Below are positions 44,779-55,734 of a DNA stretch of 64,000 nt, in pieces; the first letter of the stretch is position 1; each line of letters opens with the position of its first letter. The notes under the pieces were generated by a model. The model saw only the letters and a list, made by a program, of their open reading frames with translations, did not search any database and was not told the DNA's origin. The position numbers were made by a program, and so were the translations under genes. The stretch comes from Pseudorasbora parva (Eukaryota > Chordata > Actinopteri > Cypriniformes > Gobionidae), in NCBI RefSeq assembly GCF_024679245.1, contig NC_090183.1, positions 23,053,855 through 23,117,854 of the forward strand. Direction: 5' to 3'.

Positions 44779-45783
44779 TGTGACCGGATGAAGTGGTTGT
44801 GTGGAGAGCTAGACACCTATGTAGGTTAGCTATACTTACTCCCTTCCTACAGAGGGAGTCTGTAGGCTGACTGCTGTTGCATAGTTTCCTGCTCAGGTAC
44901 TATAGGGTGTGGTTAGATATAGGAAGCAGATAAAAGTGGCGTGCAGAGTCGAGGAGTCGTTTTGTTGGTTTGCCCAGTTGGCGTGCGTCAAGTGCGAGCG
45001 GGTATAAGTTGGACAGGAGTGATTTAATTACACAGGTCGGCACAGCGCCGTTGTCCTCAGCTGAAAACAAGGACGGTAAGCGTCTATGATTGACTGCATT
45101 TGATGCAGTATGATGTTTGGAACCGATATAGTTCAGTTAAATGTTTTTCTCCTTGTCCTCAGCTTTGAGCTCGAGTAACGAGATTTGTTCTACTTCACCG
45201 GCGACATATGGCTGTTTGTAGCTGTAAACAGTGATGATAAGCAGCTGATTTTTACCGTGCGTGCTATTAAGGAGGCTCGGCAAACGAGAACACACCTTAA
45301 TAGAGCCGCTTCTCCTCATTCTCAGCCGCAATGGTCGCAAATAAGAGATTTAGGAGCCAAGCACCAGTAGTTAATGCAAATAAGAGTGGGCATCCGTAGT
45401 GCAAGGGAGCTATGTATTAATGTAATTATATAATGTTATTCCTAAATGTGGGCACTGTGCAATTGATTTGTATTGTTCTTGCATAAACGTGTTGAATTAT
45501 TGCTGTGGGTAAAATAGATTTTATATATTTATTAGGGGTGACCCCTAATAGTCGAAGATTCGATGCATCGATATGCAGGACCGGATTCGACCAATGATCT
45601 CATGGTCGAATCCTCGCGGGTGTTATGAAACGAGGATCATATCATTTTGGCAATATGGGGGTGCTCTATAGGGCTTGGGCGCCGCGTTGCATTCTGGGAC
45701 TTTGCGGCCATGTTGATGACCTCGCGAAAGTAAACATACAGCAAGTCGAATGAGGAGAAGCAGAGCTGGGAGAAAGAAAAAAC

Positions 45784-46044
45784 ATGTTAAAATCCCGAAA
45801 GGGATGTGGAATTTACCGGGATACGTTAAAAAGGGAAGGCAGGGACCGCTATAGAGACAAAATCGGAACTATTAAAGTTTTGGATCCACATGAATTTCCA
45901 AAGAAAGAGCGGAGCACCGACCCCCAACAGACATTTTGTTGGTCCCCAACAGACATTCTACTGACTATAAGTAACTTTGCAACTACAATTCAACTTATTC
46001 TACTAACCCGAACCCCAACACCTACCAGTCTACTAATACTCTAA
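45784..46044 (+). pseudogene. YqaJ-type recombinase flank fragment
   Basis: The first about 45 codons include REGRDRYRDKIGTIKVLDPH and EFPKKERSTDP. They resemble the conserved DPY/RYxxKI segment upstream of the YqaJ domain in fish transposon-derived proteins. The remainder is unrelated AT-rich translation. No catalytic YqaJ domain remains. Recognition is by memory of the motif, so it is tentative. Confidence 0.45.
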
Positions 46045-46135
46045 TATAGTGTTAGTTGACATGCTGTTGAAAACGTACATAGTTAGTAGAATGTTTAAAG
46101 TGGACTATCGAAATAAAGTCTAACCGAAACGTATA

Positions 46136-46193
<58 letters not shown>
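46136..46193. repeat. (ATT)n microsatellite
   Basis: About 19 ATT units inside the inner transposon. Confidence 0.95.
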
Positions 46194-46539
46194 TAAGAAA
46201 TTGCACTGCCTCCGTTTTTATTTGTTATTGCAATGTTATTGTTTACTATATTTATAATTTGCACTTCCTCCATTTTCTGTCTTTTGTTATTTTATAGATA
46301 CCTATTTATTTGCTTATATAGTATTTAAAGAATTTATTTTTTTTTTAAGTGTATTTATTATTGTTATATAAAGTGCACTTCGTTATATAAAATGCAACAA
46401 CTTGCACTCCGTTTTCTGTGTTCATTTTTTATTTGTAACCTTTTACCTTGAAGCATTCCACATTTCTGTGTTCTCAGGTTGCACTACTTGCAAATAAACA
46501 TTAAAAAACATCTGATTGTGTGACAATTCTTGCTTTTTG

Positions 46540-46679
46540 CACATCGTACTGTTATTACTTCTTGTCCGTGGTTGCGCCTCCAAGCATGAAAGCGGTGGAA
46601 AGTTAATCCATTTTCGACATTTCCCATGGTGATTATGTGTTGTGCTGTTACACCCCAAAATGCAGCAACGGTTTACCAT
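46540..46679 (-). pseudogene. THAP zinc-finger domain fragment
   Basis: Begins MVNRCCILGCNSTTHN, the typical start of a C2CH THAP DNA-binding domain. The continuation FHRFHAWRRN is in the next frame after a short shift near 46600. The distal Cys/His and AVPTIF-like parts are not present. In an intact element this domain would bind the transposon ends. Confidence 0.7.
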
Positions 46680-47934
46680 AGTTGAAATAACGCCAAAATA
46701 ATCAAATTAAGACACACGACTGAGAGGGAGTACGTCTATAAACAGTGCGCAGTAGTCCGAGTAGCAGTAAAGGATGCCATCAACATGGCCGCCACGCCAA
46801 GTAATGACGTCATGACGCCCAAGCCCTATATGAGTTTTATAAAGACGTGTCGCGGAGCTGAGCGATCGCCCCTTCGATCGAGCTTCGCACCGGACACGCC
46901 GCGCCTTTAAAATTCGAACACATATACACCGACGGCGGCATTCGACGCCTGTCCGCGGCGGTTAAATGTATATTTCCCTCAAATCGTGAATGTACATACT
47001 GATTTCACCCTGTGATACAAGATACACTCATCGTGCAGCTCTTCTGTCAGAAGTCGATTCAAAATTGAGCTCGCGCGTATATAATGTTCACGTCTGCCTG
47101 AAGTGAGATAACGTTACTTGAGACACGGCGCTGAGCTTCAGTCCGGTGTGAGACCCCCTTCAGGCACAATCGGCTTAAGAATGTGCATATAAATGCACTC
47201 AAAGTGTTCTTTTCCTCTCTAGGAAGGTATTTTTTTATCAAAATGTTCTTTTATATATTTGTGTTATGTTCTGTGTTTCGATCGCGGCTTTTAAATGTTA
47301 TGAGAGAACGGTTAATTTACGAATGTGTAGTGTAGCCTAGTTTTGATCTCTTTATTAAAAGTGGTGGCTGTGTGCCGTGTGTAAAGTAAAATAAAAATAG
47401 TCTTAGCCTCCTACTGACTAGTGTCCTGCCTTTCCCAACCTGTTTATACCGTTTATTTTTTTCCGGTCTATGGTTTACACACACATAGATGATTCGACTA
47501 TCGGTCGACCATAGAGGGATTCGAAAATTCTGATTCGAATGTGTAAATCCTTAGTCGGGGACACCCCTAATATTTATTTTGTGTGGTGTGCATGATGGTG
47601 ATATTTTGTATGAAACACTATTTTGTAACCCAGTGAAGGACAATACAAACCAGAAGAAATTGGTGCATTGAGTTTTATGCTGTGTACTCATGATATGTTT
47701 GTGTACCTCCAAGGTTTATTGTATATTTTGTTTATTTGCTTTGTTTTTCTTTTTTCCTTTTATTTGAATGGTTTGACAAACACTATAACATTGTGCCGCA
47801 CTGGCTCGCTGCTAGTCTTCAGCCTAGATTCAGAGTGATGTCACGTGGGTTTTGAGCTTGCTGTGTATAGTATGACCCTATTGGGGGTGCTGTGCTAACT
47901 GAGATTGGAGTATTTAATGCACTGTGTGTTCATA

Positions 47935-48290
47935 TAATAATAATTCATTACATTTATATAGCGCTTTTCTAGGCACTCAAAGCGCTTTACATAGAAGGGG
48001 GAAATCTCCTCAACCACCACCAATGTGCAGCATCCACTTGGATGATGCGACGGCAGCCATATTGCGCCAGAACGCTCACCACACACCAGCTGATTGGTGG
48101 AGAGGAGACAGAGTGATTAAGCCAATCAGGATAGGGGGAAGATTAGGAGGCCATGATGGACAGAGGCCAGTGGGCAAATTTGGCCAGGATGCCGAGGTTA
48201 CACCCCTACTCTTTATCGAAGAACATCCTGGGATTTTTAATGACCACAGAGAGTCAGGACCGAATATGATAGCGAGGCCTTGCTGTTAGC
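47935..48290 (+). repeat. Dispersed fish repeat with TTTATATAGCGCTTTTC start
   Basis: Contains TTATATAGCGCTTTTCTAGG, ACTCAAAGCGCTTTACATAG and CCAGCTGATTGGTGGAGAGG, a repeat familiar from many fish genomes. It is absent from other gypsy LTR sequence here, so it looks like an insertion. Open frames across it have no domain. Confidence 0.6.
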
Positions 48291-48465
48291 CATTTGTGTG
48301 CCTTTAAATAGTATTGTCTGCCAACCTTCAATATTTTAACCATATCAGTAGTGATAATAAACTGAGTTATTTTTGTAAACCAGTCTTTTTCCCTTTCTTC
48401 ATTGAAACCCTCTAAGACATCTGTTAAAGGGAACTATATGACAATAACAATTGGACAATGTTACA

Positions 48466-49084
48466 TATAAAAAACCTGCACCCGACCGATGTTTTCGTAA
48501 ATGCTCCCTGGCATAATATCCACTTATCCAGCCTGTGGAGGAGAGAAATGTTTCAGGCCCAGATGTGCGCCCAGAGGTGCGGCGGCGAGAGCAGGCGGTT
48601 CTTAAGGCGGCCCATGATTGTCCATTTCAGCTATCTAGATGCATATTATAGATGAACGCAATGTTTATATTCATATTATTGATGAATTCCATGTTTATGT
48701 TTCGACCCTGCTTGGAGAATTCATCAGCAGGTCAACTGAGAGAAAGCCCACTTTTGGAAAAGTGTGAAAGCCCTTAAGCGCAAATCGCAAACTGTTCTTT
48801 TTCTGAACGCTGAATGATATAGCCTAGTTTGTGTAATAAAGGCTTGATGTATTCATTTATTTAGTTTTGTTTTCTTACCAGCTAAGATGCTGCATGTCTT
48901 TATCCAGTCTAATCGAAGTGTGCGTCTCTCCTCCGACTTTCCCAACAAAAATCCCGCCCAGGAATGTATACGCCAAAATGAGTTTTTTCGCGTGCATTTG
49001 ATATGCACTTTATGGCGTATTATACGCACAAACCACCCCCATAGAGCTAAATGAGTCTCAATAAAGATAAATACACACACTACA
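48466..49084. other. Intergenic, no gene recognised
   Basis: Flank beyond the gypsy element. It is moderately AT-rich, with no coding exon or repeat terminus recognised. Confidence 0.5.
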
Positions 49085-49350
49085 TTCACATTTGCACACA
49101 CAGGATTCATTAATGCACACACGATTCATAAATGCACACACAGGACACACAAATGCACAAAAAATTCACAAATGCACATAAAATTCACAAATGCACATAA
49201 AAATTAATAAAGCACAGAAGATTCACAAATGTATACAAAATTCATAAATGCACACAAAATTCATAAATACACACAAAATATAGAAATGCAAAGAAAATTT
49301 ACAAATGCGCTCAAGATTCAGAACTGCACAGGGCAAGATTCAGAAATGTA
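49085..49350. repeat. Degenerate ATTCA(C/T)AAATGCACA tandem repeat
   Basis: About 14 units of roughly 17 bp around ATTCACAAATGCACACA with frequent substitutions. Confidence 0.85.
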
Positions 49351-49985
49351 TTTCTGATGCACACACAAATATATCAACTGCTTGCGGTCCGGAATTTTGA
49401 GACTCCCCTGACTTGGCTCAACCACCGTAAAAATTTATGAACGACTCGACACCATCCGTTTCCGCTTGCCATATTTGAAGCTTTCAAGCGGCCAGCACGG
49501 CGCTGATATCTTGGGTCCGAGTCTGCGCAGTAGAGATTTCTGGACTGGAGTTGCGCAGTAGAGAGCAGGAAGTAGAGCAGGAAGTACTGCTGCAATATCA
49601 AAAGCCCACCCACACTCTCACAGATGCAGAACAATTAATTATGTTGGTGTGAAATAAACAGTTATGGAAATGTAGAAATTAAAGCTAAAGCTCCAGTCTG
49701 CTCCCAAAAATCCTGAAAAAAAGTCAGTTAGTGCCTCAGTGACAACTTCACTCAGAGAAGCCATCAGTCTCAGCTGTCAATCATGACGTCACACCCCCCA
49801 TTTTTATAGCATCAGATAACTAACTAAAACTAAACTTATTTTTAAAAAAAACGAACACTTGAAATGAAATCATTGTGATGATAACTGCCTTCAATGACAT
49901 AAACTAACTTTGGGGGGAAAATATTTAAGGTGTAATTCTATTGTTTAGTTTGCCTCGCGTACATTAGAAAACACAGAACATATTA
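49351..49985. other. Intergenic, no gene recognised
   Basis: GC-balanced segment with CTCAGCTGTCAATCATGACG near 49775, a motif common in fish intergenic repeats. No gene seen. Confidence 0.45.
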
Positions 49986-50160
49986 TTTCTCCCAGCGCTA
50001 GAGGCTACATATTCCCAAATCGGCAGTGTCCTGATGACGTCGTAGAGGCATGACAGCTGAAGACCAGAGGGAGGGATCGCTGCAGCATAATGCAGGAGGT
50101 AAGATGCATTATCTGCAATGCAAGACGGAACAGCGACGCAGCCGAGAAGTGGAACATCCC
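49986..50160 (-). repeat. Fragment of the SINE-like family
   Basis: CAGCGCTAGAGGC, GCAGTGTCCTGATGACGTCG and GAAGTGGAACATCCC match 43686-43890 of the insert in the BEL LTR, in the same orientation, with deletions. Confidence 0.7.
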
Positions 50161-51111
50161 TATATTTTTAGCATTTACCTAAAAGGCCTGAATGTGTGCA
50201 CGACAGATGGTGAAAGGAAGAGAAAAAGAGTTAGACATTTCTCTTTGTGCAGAGCAAAACTTTGTACCATAGGTAATGTCATTCTGATCATTCTTGAATG
50301 AATTTGTTGGAAATGTGCTGTAAAATATGGGGTATAAATCTACCTGAACTGTTTTATAATAATTGACAGGTGTTTAATGTTTTTGTATTGTTATTTTTTT
50401 ACAATGTTAAAGCTCAATATTATACACAACAATATATTCAGAGGCAAAATATATTACATAAAATAAAAACATACAAAACATACAAGATGATGAGTAAATA
50501 ACACACATTACTTAAGCACTTTTAGTACAATAAAAGCCTTACTTTAACACTGTACTATATAACACTGTTAGTCAACACAAGAAACAGGTCAATGTGACTT
50601 GTTTTGATGCATTTTAAAAGGTTACAGAGAGGAAGAAAATACCACAAACTGCAAAGGAAGGTGTATTTTGGTTTAGAATGGAAACCCAAGTTGAGAAATG
50701 ACATCAGAAAGTAAAATACAAATGCAAACAATGACCCATAATTTGTGATATGTTTACTTTCAAGTTTGCCATGAGAAAAAAAAAGGCTTTTTCTAAAATG
50801 CCATTATTATGAACAGAGGAATGAATTATGATTGTGTATTTTAATTTCATCCGTCTATCACCATTGGCCTATTCAGACTAAAACTAACATGCAGTTCAAA
50901 ACATACTTTAGGCTGCTTTGCACATGCACACTTAACCACAAGTAGGGTCTTTTCTGTTTCTGTTGTCCATCAACTGCCGCATCTTTTTTTAAATTCTTTA
51001 CACTTGAACTATTTTCAATCCTTCTTGATTTTAAATGTACTCAAGCATAAATCATTTGAAAGCTTTACCAATGCAAATAGACACTAACACAGCCTTAATG
51101 ACAGATATTTA
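50161..51111. other. Region downstream of the Ig-receptor gene
   Basis: AT-rich. The proximal part is probably the 3' UTR of the minus-strand Ig gene. No confident polyadenylation signal was fixed, and no other gene is seen. Confidence 0.45.
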
Positions 51112-51255
51112 TCAAAGTAGCTTGGCAGATTGATAGTCCGGGTTGATGAATGTCCGCACACTGGGCTCCAAATTGCTCCGTTTCATCTCTTCATAAACTG
51201 AGTCTGAGGGTGGAATTGATGGTATGTATTTCTTGTTTCCCCTACAGTCCTTGAT
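51112..51255 (-). CDS. Ig receptor exon 4: cytoplasmic tail
   Basis: 144 bases from acceptor ATTCTTAG to TGA. It encodes 47 residues with three tyrosines, one in YEEM. It joins exon 3 in phase 0. Confidence 0.85.
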   Translation of the reverse strand: MKDCRGNKKYIPSIPPSDSVYEEMKRSNLEPSVRTFINPDYQSAKLL

Positions 51256-52537
51256 CTAAGAATGATAAAAAGAAGAGACAAATATTCATGTCAACCGTAA
51301 ATTTCATTTGGGTAACACTTTAGAGTACGGTCCAATTCTCACTATTAACTATTAACTATAACTTTTGCCTCAAGAAACTCTTATTTGCCTCAAGAAAAAA
51401 GCTTATTAATAGTTGGTAAGGTAGTTGTTAAAGGGATAGAACACCCAAAAATGAAAATTACCCAATGACTTTAAGCACTTAGGTGTATTTGACATTCTAT
51501 TAACCTGGGGGTTAGTAAAGGCCTTCTGAAGTGATATATTTAAAATGTATAAAATATATTTATAAAATATCCATAATTGAAACTTAAAAAAGTCAAATAT
51601 TTATCTTCCGGCAGACCACCTTCTGTATTCAACTTACGTCCATTAGCATTTTGTTTTGCGAGAGGCATTACACTTAAATACAGAAGGTGGTTCGCCGAAA
51701 GCAAGATACTTTACTTTATTTTTTAAACATGCATTTAAGTTTTAAATATGGATATTTTTCTTACACAAGCCCATCGATTCGTTTCAGAAGGACTTTATTA
51801 ACCCACTGGAGCCGTGTGGATTACTTTTATAATGGATGGATGCACTTTTTTGTGCTGCCATTCACTGCCATTATAAAGCTTGGAATAGCCAGGATATGTT
51901 TAAATGTAACTCAAATAGTATTCGTCTGAAAGAAGAATGTTATATACACCTATGGCTTTAGGCTGAGTAAATTTTCATTTTTGGAAGAACTATCCCTTTA
52001 AGTTCGGGTACTGGGTTGGAATAGGGAATATAGAATATGGTCATGCAGTATAAGGCATTAATATGTGCTTTATAAGAACTAACAAACAGCCAATATGCAT
52101 GCTAATAAGCAACTAGTGAGAGTTGGACCCTAAACTAAAGTGTTACAAAATTGTGCAAAATACAATATTTGTCCGCTATATGACTGACTGTGAGAAAACA
52201 ATATAGCAATAAAACATGATAATTTTAAAAAAGTTTAGTTATCAACCCTGTTGCTAAAGCTCCCCAACACTGCCCATTCTGAATTTGTCCGACACACCCG
52301 TTTTAGGTCTTAGTGTCTACTAATTAGCGGATGACCTGAATCAGGTGTGTTTGATCAGAGAGACATTTAAAATGCGCAGTGTTGAAGACGCAGACAAACA
52401 GACACTTGCCAAACTTGTTCACAAGAATCTTGTCGCTTGTGCATGACCTGTTAACGGCAAAACCCACAAATGATAATGTGCGTCAAAGACCAATCACACA
52501 TTAAATGTAAGTTTAACACCTTAATCACACATTAAGT

Positions 52538-52570
<33 letters not shown>

Positions 52571-54674
52571 TGGTCAAATAGCAATATGGGTGAATCTGTT
52601 TTCTTGAGCTCTATGACTTTCGTTTCTCAAATGAAGATAAGAAGATAAAAAATAAAGATCTACATGTTATTTTATTTAGTTATTTTTATTTTATTAGTTT
52701 TACTTCACTTTTACATGCAATACAATAGTAATATACACTGATGACCAAAACAAATTAGTTCTCCCAACAAGGCTACATATTGAGGTTTGAGTAGATTAAA
52801 TGGTAAGCAAACAATCAGTTCTCGTGAATGCAAGAGAAATAAGCAGGAATAAAGATCTAAACGACTTTGACCAGGTCCGGCAAGGCAACTGAGTCAAGTA
52901 TCTCAGAAAGGGCAAGGCTTGTAGGTCGCTCCCGGTCAACAATGTTGAAAATGTATCAACAGCGGTCTGAGGAAGGACAAATCAGCGACAGGGTGTTGGG
53001 CGCCCAAGGCTCATCCATGCACAAGGGCAACACAGACTATTCTATCTGGTCCGAACCAACTATTGTGCAAGTTTAAGTAATTAGATGAAATAATATGCAA
53101 TCATATATAAGGGATAACTTGGTGTGCAGTACTCAATTTTAATGCTCGATGCGGAGGCAAAAGACCACCTGATGTGTATTAAAATCATGTATTGCAGTCC
53201 TTGTTGTGGATTACAACTTACTAATCTTTTTGTTCTGGCTGCTTTTTTAAAGTTGTTCAAGTACTAAACAACATCTGACAGAAGTAACAGAAGACGTACC
53301 CTACAAAATGTGCAGAGTGGTAGGTCTGTAAAGTGTATAAATGCACATTTAAAACCATCCTATCATTTTCAACAACAAATCAAACAAGTTATTTGTGAAG
53401 TCATTTGTGACAGCATGTTCTCGCATGATAGCACACCTCAGTAATCAGATACGCTTTTGAGATACGCGTAATGTAATGTAATGTAAAATGTTGTAATGTT
53501 GTCTGTAAGTTTTGTTTTTGCTTTACTTACCTTCAGAAACATACAGAAGAAACCAATGAAGCACAGCAGAGACATGGCAGCACATAAAATGAAGGAGATC
53601 TTCACACGAGTATCTTCTGGGCAGTGTTTTTTTTCTTCTTTTTCTTCTTTTAATGACATAAAAAAAAATCAGGGCCAGAGAATTATATAATTGTACTAGT
53701 TATACTTTTTTCCTTTCAATATTAATTATCCAGTGTTTGTAATTCTCAAATTATTTTGTAATAAAATCATTTACATGAAATGTAAGACACACTTACCTAT
53801 CCATAACCAAGTGAAACTGCCAACAGTAGTTTTCTCTTCTAAATTAAATTCACACCAGTAAAGCCCAATGTCTTCGGCAGTTGCATTTAAGAGGGTGATG
53901 TTAAATTTGGGAAATTCTCCACTTATAATGGCTTTGGATTCGTTCATTCTTTTAAAGGTAAGAGTTTGGGGTTTTAAGAAGTAGAAGAGTATCTGTGGTT
54001 CTTTTGCTCCTTCTTGCTTGTACATGTACACCCCGTCCTGCAGTGTTTCATCTGTAGCGCACTCGATGGCGATATCACCCCCAGAATCTCTGATTACTGT
54101 TTGAAGAAAAACAACCATTGAGACATGTTTTCTGCAAACACTTAAATATGCATATCTATATTTTGATCTTGTGTGCTTGGTCTTTTTTATAACTAATGAA
54201 ACTTTTCTACACAATATACTGCAGAGTCTACCATAGCAATGTATTGTAACATTTTCAGGTTTTACATTGGGGAAAAAAGGGCAACATTTTACAATAAGGT
54301 TTCATTTGTTAACATTAATTAACTAACATGAACTAACCATGAGCAATACATTTGTTACTGTATTTGTTTATCTTTGTTAAAATTATACAGCTGTCCATTG
54401 TTTGTTCATTGATGTTACTTTACAGTGCATTAACTAACAAATACAACTTGATTGTAATAATGTATTATTCAATGTTGCAATTAACATTAAAAAATATAAA
54501 TAAATACTGTAGAAGAGCCGTTCATTATTAGTTAATGTTAATTAATGCTAACCAATTAAAGCTTATTGTAAAATGTATGCATAAATTCATACCTTTCACC
54601 ACTGGGGTAGCGCATGACATGCTTCCTATACAAATACTGATGAAAAGAAAACTGCATCTCACAACACACGGCAT
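51112..54674 (-). CDS. CD7-like single V-Ig transmembrane receptor (4 exons)
   Basis: A host gene of four exons (54674-54593, 54096-53797, 53646-53531, 51255-51112) with GT-AG introns, phases 1, 1 and 0, 642 coding bases and 213 residues. A signal peptide (MPCVVRCSFLFISICIGSM) is followed by one V-type Ig domain, with Cys in IAIECATD paired to Cys in DIGLYWCEF. There is a short Glu/Lys stalk with one Cys (KKHCPEDTR), a membrane span (ISFILCAAMSLLCFIGFF) and a tail of about 48 residues with DSVYEEMKRSN and NPDYQSAKLL. YEEM is a YxxM motif, which binds PI3K SH2 domains in T-cell receptors of the CD28/CD7 type. Human CD7 also has one V domain and a YEDM tail. This suggests a lymphocyte co-receptor, but orthology is inferred, not tested. 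No stop or frameshift was found. Confidence 0.85.
51311..52147. mobile_element. GGTAACACTTTA-type foldback element in intron 3
   Basis: Starts GGTAACACTTTAGAGTACGG and ends CTAAACTAAAGTGTTAC. A second foldback unit is nested in it (51430-51998), with ends AAAGGGATAGAACACCCAAA and the complement-like GAAGAACTATCCCTTT. Its inner part is itself inverted around about 51665. No coding domain. Confidence 0.7.
52539..52569. repeat. Poly-T tract (31 bp)
   Basis: Homopolymer in intron 3 of the Ig receptor. It would be poly-A on the gene's sense strand. Confidence 0.95.
52735..53045 (+). pseudogene. Tc1/mariner-like transposase N-terminal remnant
   Basis: The frame around 52867-53020 reads ERARLVGRSRSTMLKMYQQR, like the helix-turn-helix start of fish Tc1-type transposases, then decays. 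It lies antisense in intron 3. Only the DNA-binding part remains and no DDE catalytic region is seen. Assignment is tentative. Confidence 0.4.
53531..53646 (-). CDS. Ig receptor exon 3: stalk and transmembrane span
   Basis: 116 bases between an AAAAG acceptor and the donor GTAAGTAAAG. The exact acceptor is slightly ambiguous because AAG repeats at its start (shifts of 3 bases keep the frame). Confidence 0.85.
53797..54096 (-). CDS. Ig receptor exon 2: V-type Ig domain
   Basis: Acceptor TTCTTCAAACAG and donor GTAAGTGTG. 300 bases, phase 1 on both sides, as is standard for Ig-domain exons. It includes Asn-x-Ser/Thr sites (NES, NIT, NAT). Confidence 0.92.
54283..54577. mobile_element. Foldback MITE in intron 1 close to exon 1 donor
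   Basis: Left end ACATTTTACAATAAGGTTTC and right end AAGCTTATTGTAAAATGT are inverted repeats. The interior is repetitive AACTAACATGAACTAAC and similar. It ends about 15 bp from the donor of exon 1. It is a very common fish MITE type. Confidence 0.8.
54593..54674 (-). CDS. Ig receptor exon 1: signal peptide
   Basis: ATG in GTGAAGATGC context, 82 coding bases, ending before the donor GTATGA. The intron is phase 1. Confidence 0.85.
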
Positions 54675-54839
54675 CTTCACAGCTCTTTGTGACTATGAGA
54701 AATTTCTGTTCAGCAACATCAGGTGGAAGTGTTGGTCACATGCCCAACGCATCAGACTTTTTTTCTTTTCTTTTTTTTTAAGGAAGCTGAGAAGAAAGAG
54801 GTGCTGTAAATAGCCTACTATGTCAAGATGCTGAGAAAA

Positions 54840-55683
54840 CATATGACAGTTATTATTGATACATTATTGTTACATTATTGAACATATTGTAGCCAATTTG
54901 TTCAATTTTTAACAAAATTTTTACTTTATTTTTATTTATTTATTTTTATTTATTTAGGACTTATTTACATTGTTAAAGAGTTTGATTTTAATGCGATAAA
55001 AAAAAGAGTTTGACTATTTCTGTGACAAATACACTACACAATTATTATTTTTTTTCAAATATGGCCCCGTATGTCTTTATAAAGGGCGGAATTGCTTGTA
55101 TGTTCTCCCGGAAGATTTTCAGTTCTCCTGGACGAGCGCATACGCACATCAACCAGAGCGAGAGCAAGAGCAAGAGCGCACCCATCAACGAGTTTCGTTC
55201 GAGTAACGGAAGCCGTAAGCAGCGCTGTAATTTTGTTTTTTAGACCACAAAATCAGCAATGTCATTAAGAAGTGTGTTTTTGGTTGTGGGGAAAGATAAC
55301 CTTGTTCAATTTCCAAATAACCCAGGGTTAAGTGTGTGTGTTTGTTCCCAGTTACAAGTCGAAACTGCAGCCGTTGAGTGAAACTGCATTAAATGTCTCT
55401 GTTTCCTTGGCAATCGGCGCGTAAGTGCATATAATGTCAGCAACATGAACATTTCTCGAGTTCAAACTTACATATAATTATATTGAGTATGCGTATTTGG
55501 TGTGCTGTCTGGGTGGAGGGAGGGTGATAAACTGTCAACAGAATGGAGGTAAAACTGCTACAAAATTTATTCAAGGATTATCCTTGTTATAACTTTCCTA
55601 GTTATTTTGGATCAAACCACACAGACACCAGCTTTAACTTTCGTTCTCCTTTACGCTTCACCTCCATACCTGATGACATTCAA
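54840..55683. other. Region upstream of the Ig gene, no gene recognised
   Basis: AT-rich, then mixed composition. Proximal promoter elements of the Ig receptor should lie at its left side on the minus strand, but no TATA box could be assigned with confidence. Open frames here have no domain. Confidence 0.4.
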
Positions 55684-55725
55684 TCAATCAACTTTATTTA
55701 TATAGCGCTTTTACAATCATGATCG
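55684..55725 (+). repeat. Short dispersed repeat (TTTATATAGCGCTTTTACAAT)
   Basis: CAACTTTATTTATATAGCGC is the conserved edge of an abundant fish repeat. Only the edge remains. Confidence 0.5.
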
Positions 55726-55734
55726 TGCCAAAGC

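Larger units (their letters stand above)
45671..46826. mobile_element. Deleted ISL2EU-like element with THAP and YqaJ-type remnants
   Basis: Inverted ends GGGCTTGGGCG...CGCCCAAGCCC with a further shared block GCGGCCATGTTGATG, flanked by TATA on both sides (TA, AT or TATA duplication). It carries a THAP-domain start on the minus strand and a fragment resembling the N-terminal flank of YqaJ-type recombinase proteins on the plus strand. The known ISL2EU superfamily encodes THAP transposase plus YqaJ recombinase, which is the best fit, but superfamily assignment is inference. Confidence 0.55.
45533..47569. mobile_element. hAT DNA transposon (2.0 kb, non-autonomous)
   Basis: Termini TAGGGGTGACCCC and GGGGACACCCCTA are inverted repeats. 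They are flanked by the 8-bp duplication ATATTTAT (45525-45532, 47570-47577), and the 5' gypsy LTR shows the empty site with one ATATTTAT. Both ends carry the TAGGGGTG start typical of hAT elements. No hAT transposase was seen. It contains a second transposon at 45671-46826. Confidence 0.93.
15090..48465 (+). mobile_element. Ty3/gypsy retrotransposon hosting nested insertions
   Basis: It starts TGTGACCGGAT at 15090 and ends GTTACA at 48465. The same 4 bp (TATA, 15086-15089 and 48466-48469) flanks both ends, and the LTR sequence recurs at 44779. The pol order protease, RT, RNase H, integrase is Ty3/gypsy. The element is about 33 kb only because an L2 LINE, a BEL element and a hAT element inserted into it. 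Gag is missing, deleted from about 16140, and pol carries stops and frameshifts, so it is an old, inactive copy. Confidence 0.9.
44779..48465 (+). repeat. 3' LTR of gypsy element, with inserts
   Basis: 44779-45532 and 47570-47803 match the 5' LTR. 47804-48465 is LTR sequence lost from the 5' copy and includes another repeat insert (about 47935-48290). It ends GTTACA followed by the TATA duplication. AATAAA lies at about 48357. Confidence 0.85.

Noticed and set aside
48000..48290. Small host gene at 47924-48289
   Set aside because: Falls inside an abundant fish dispersed repeat. No splice context or domain.
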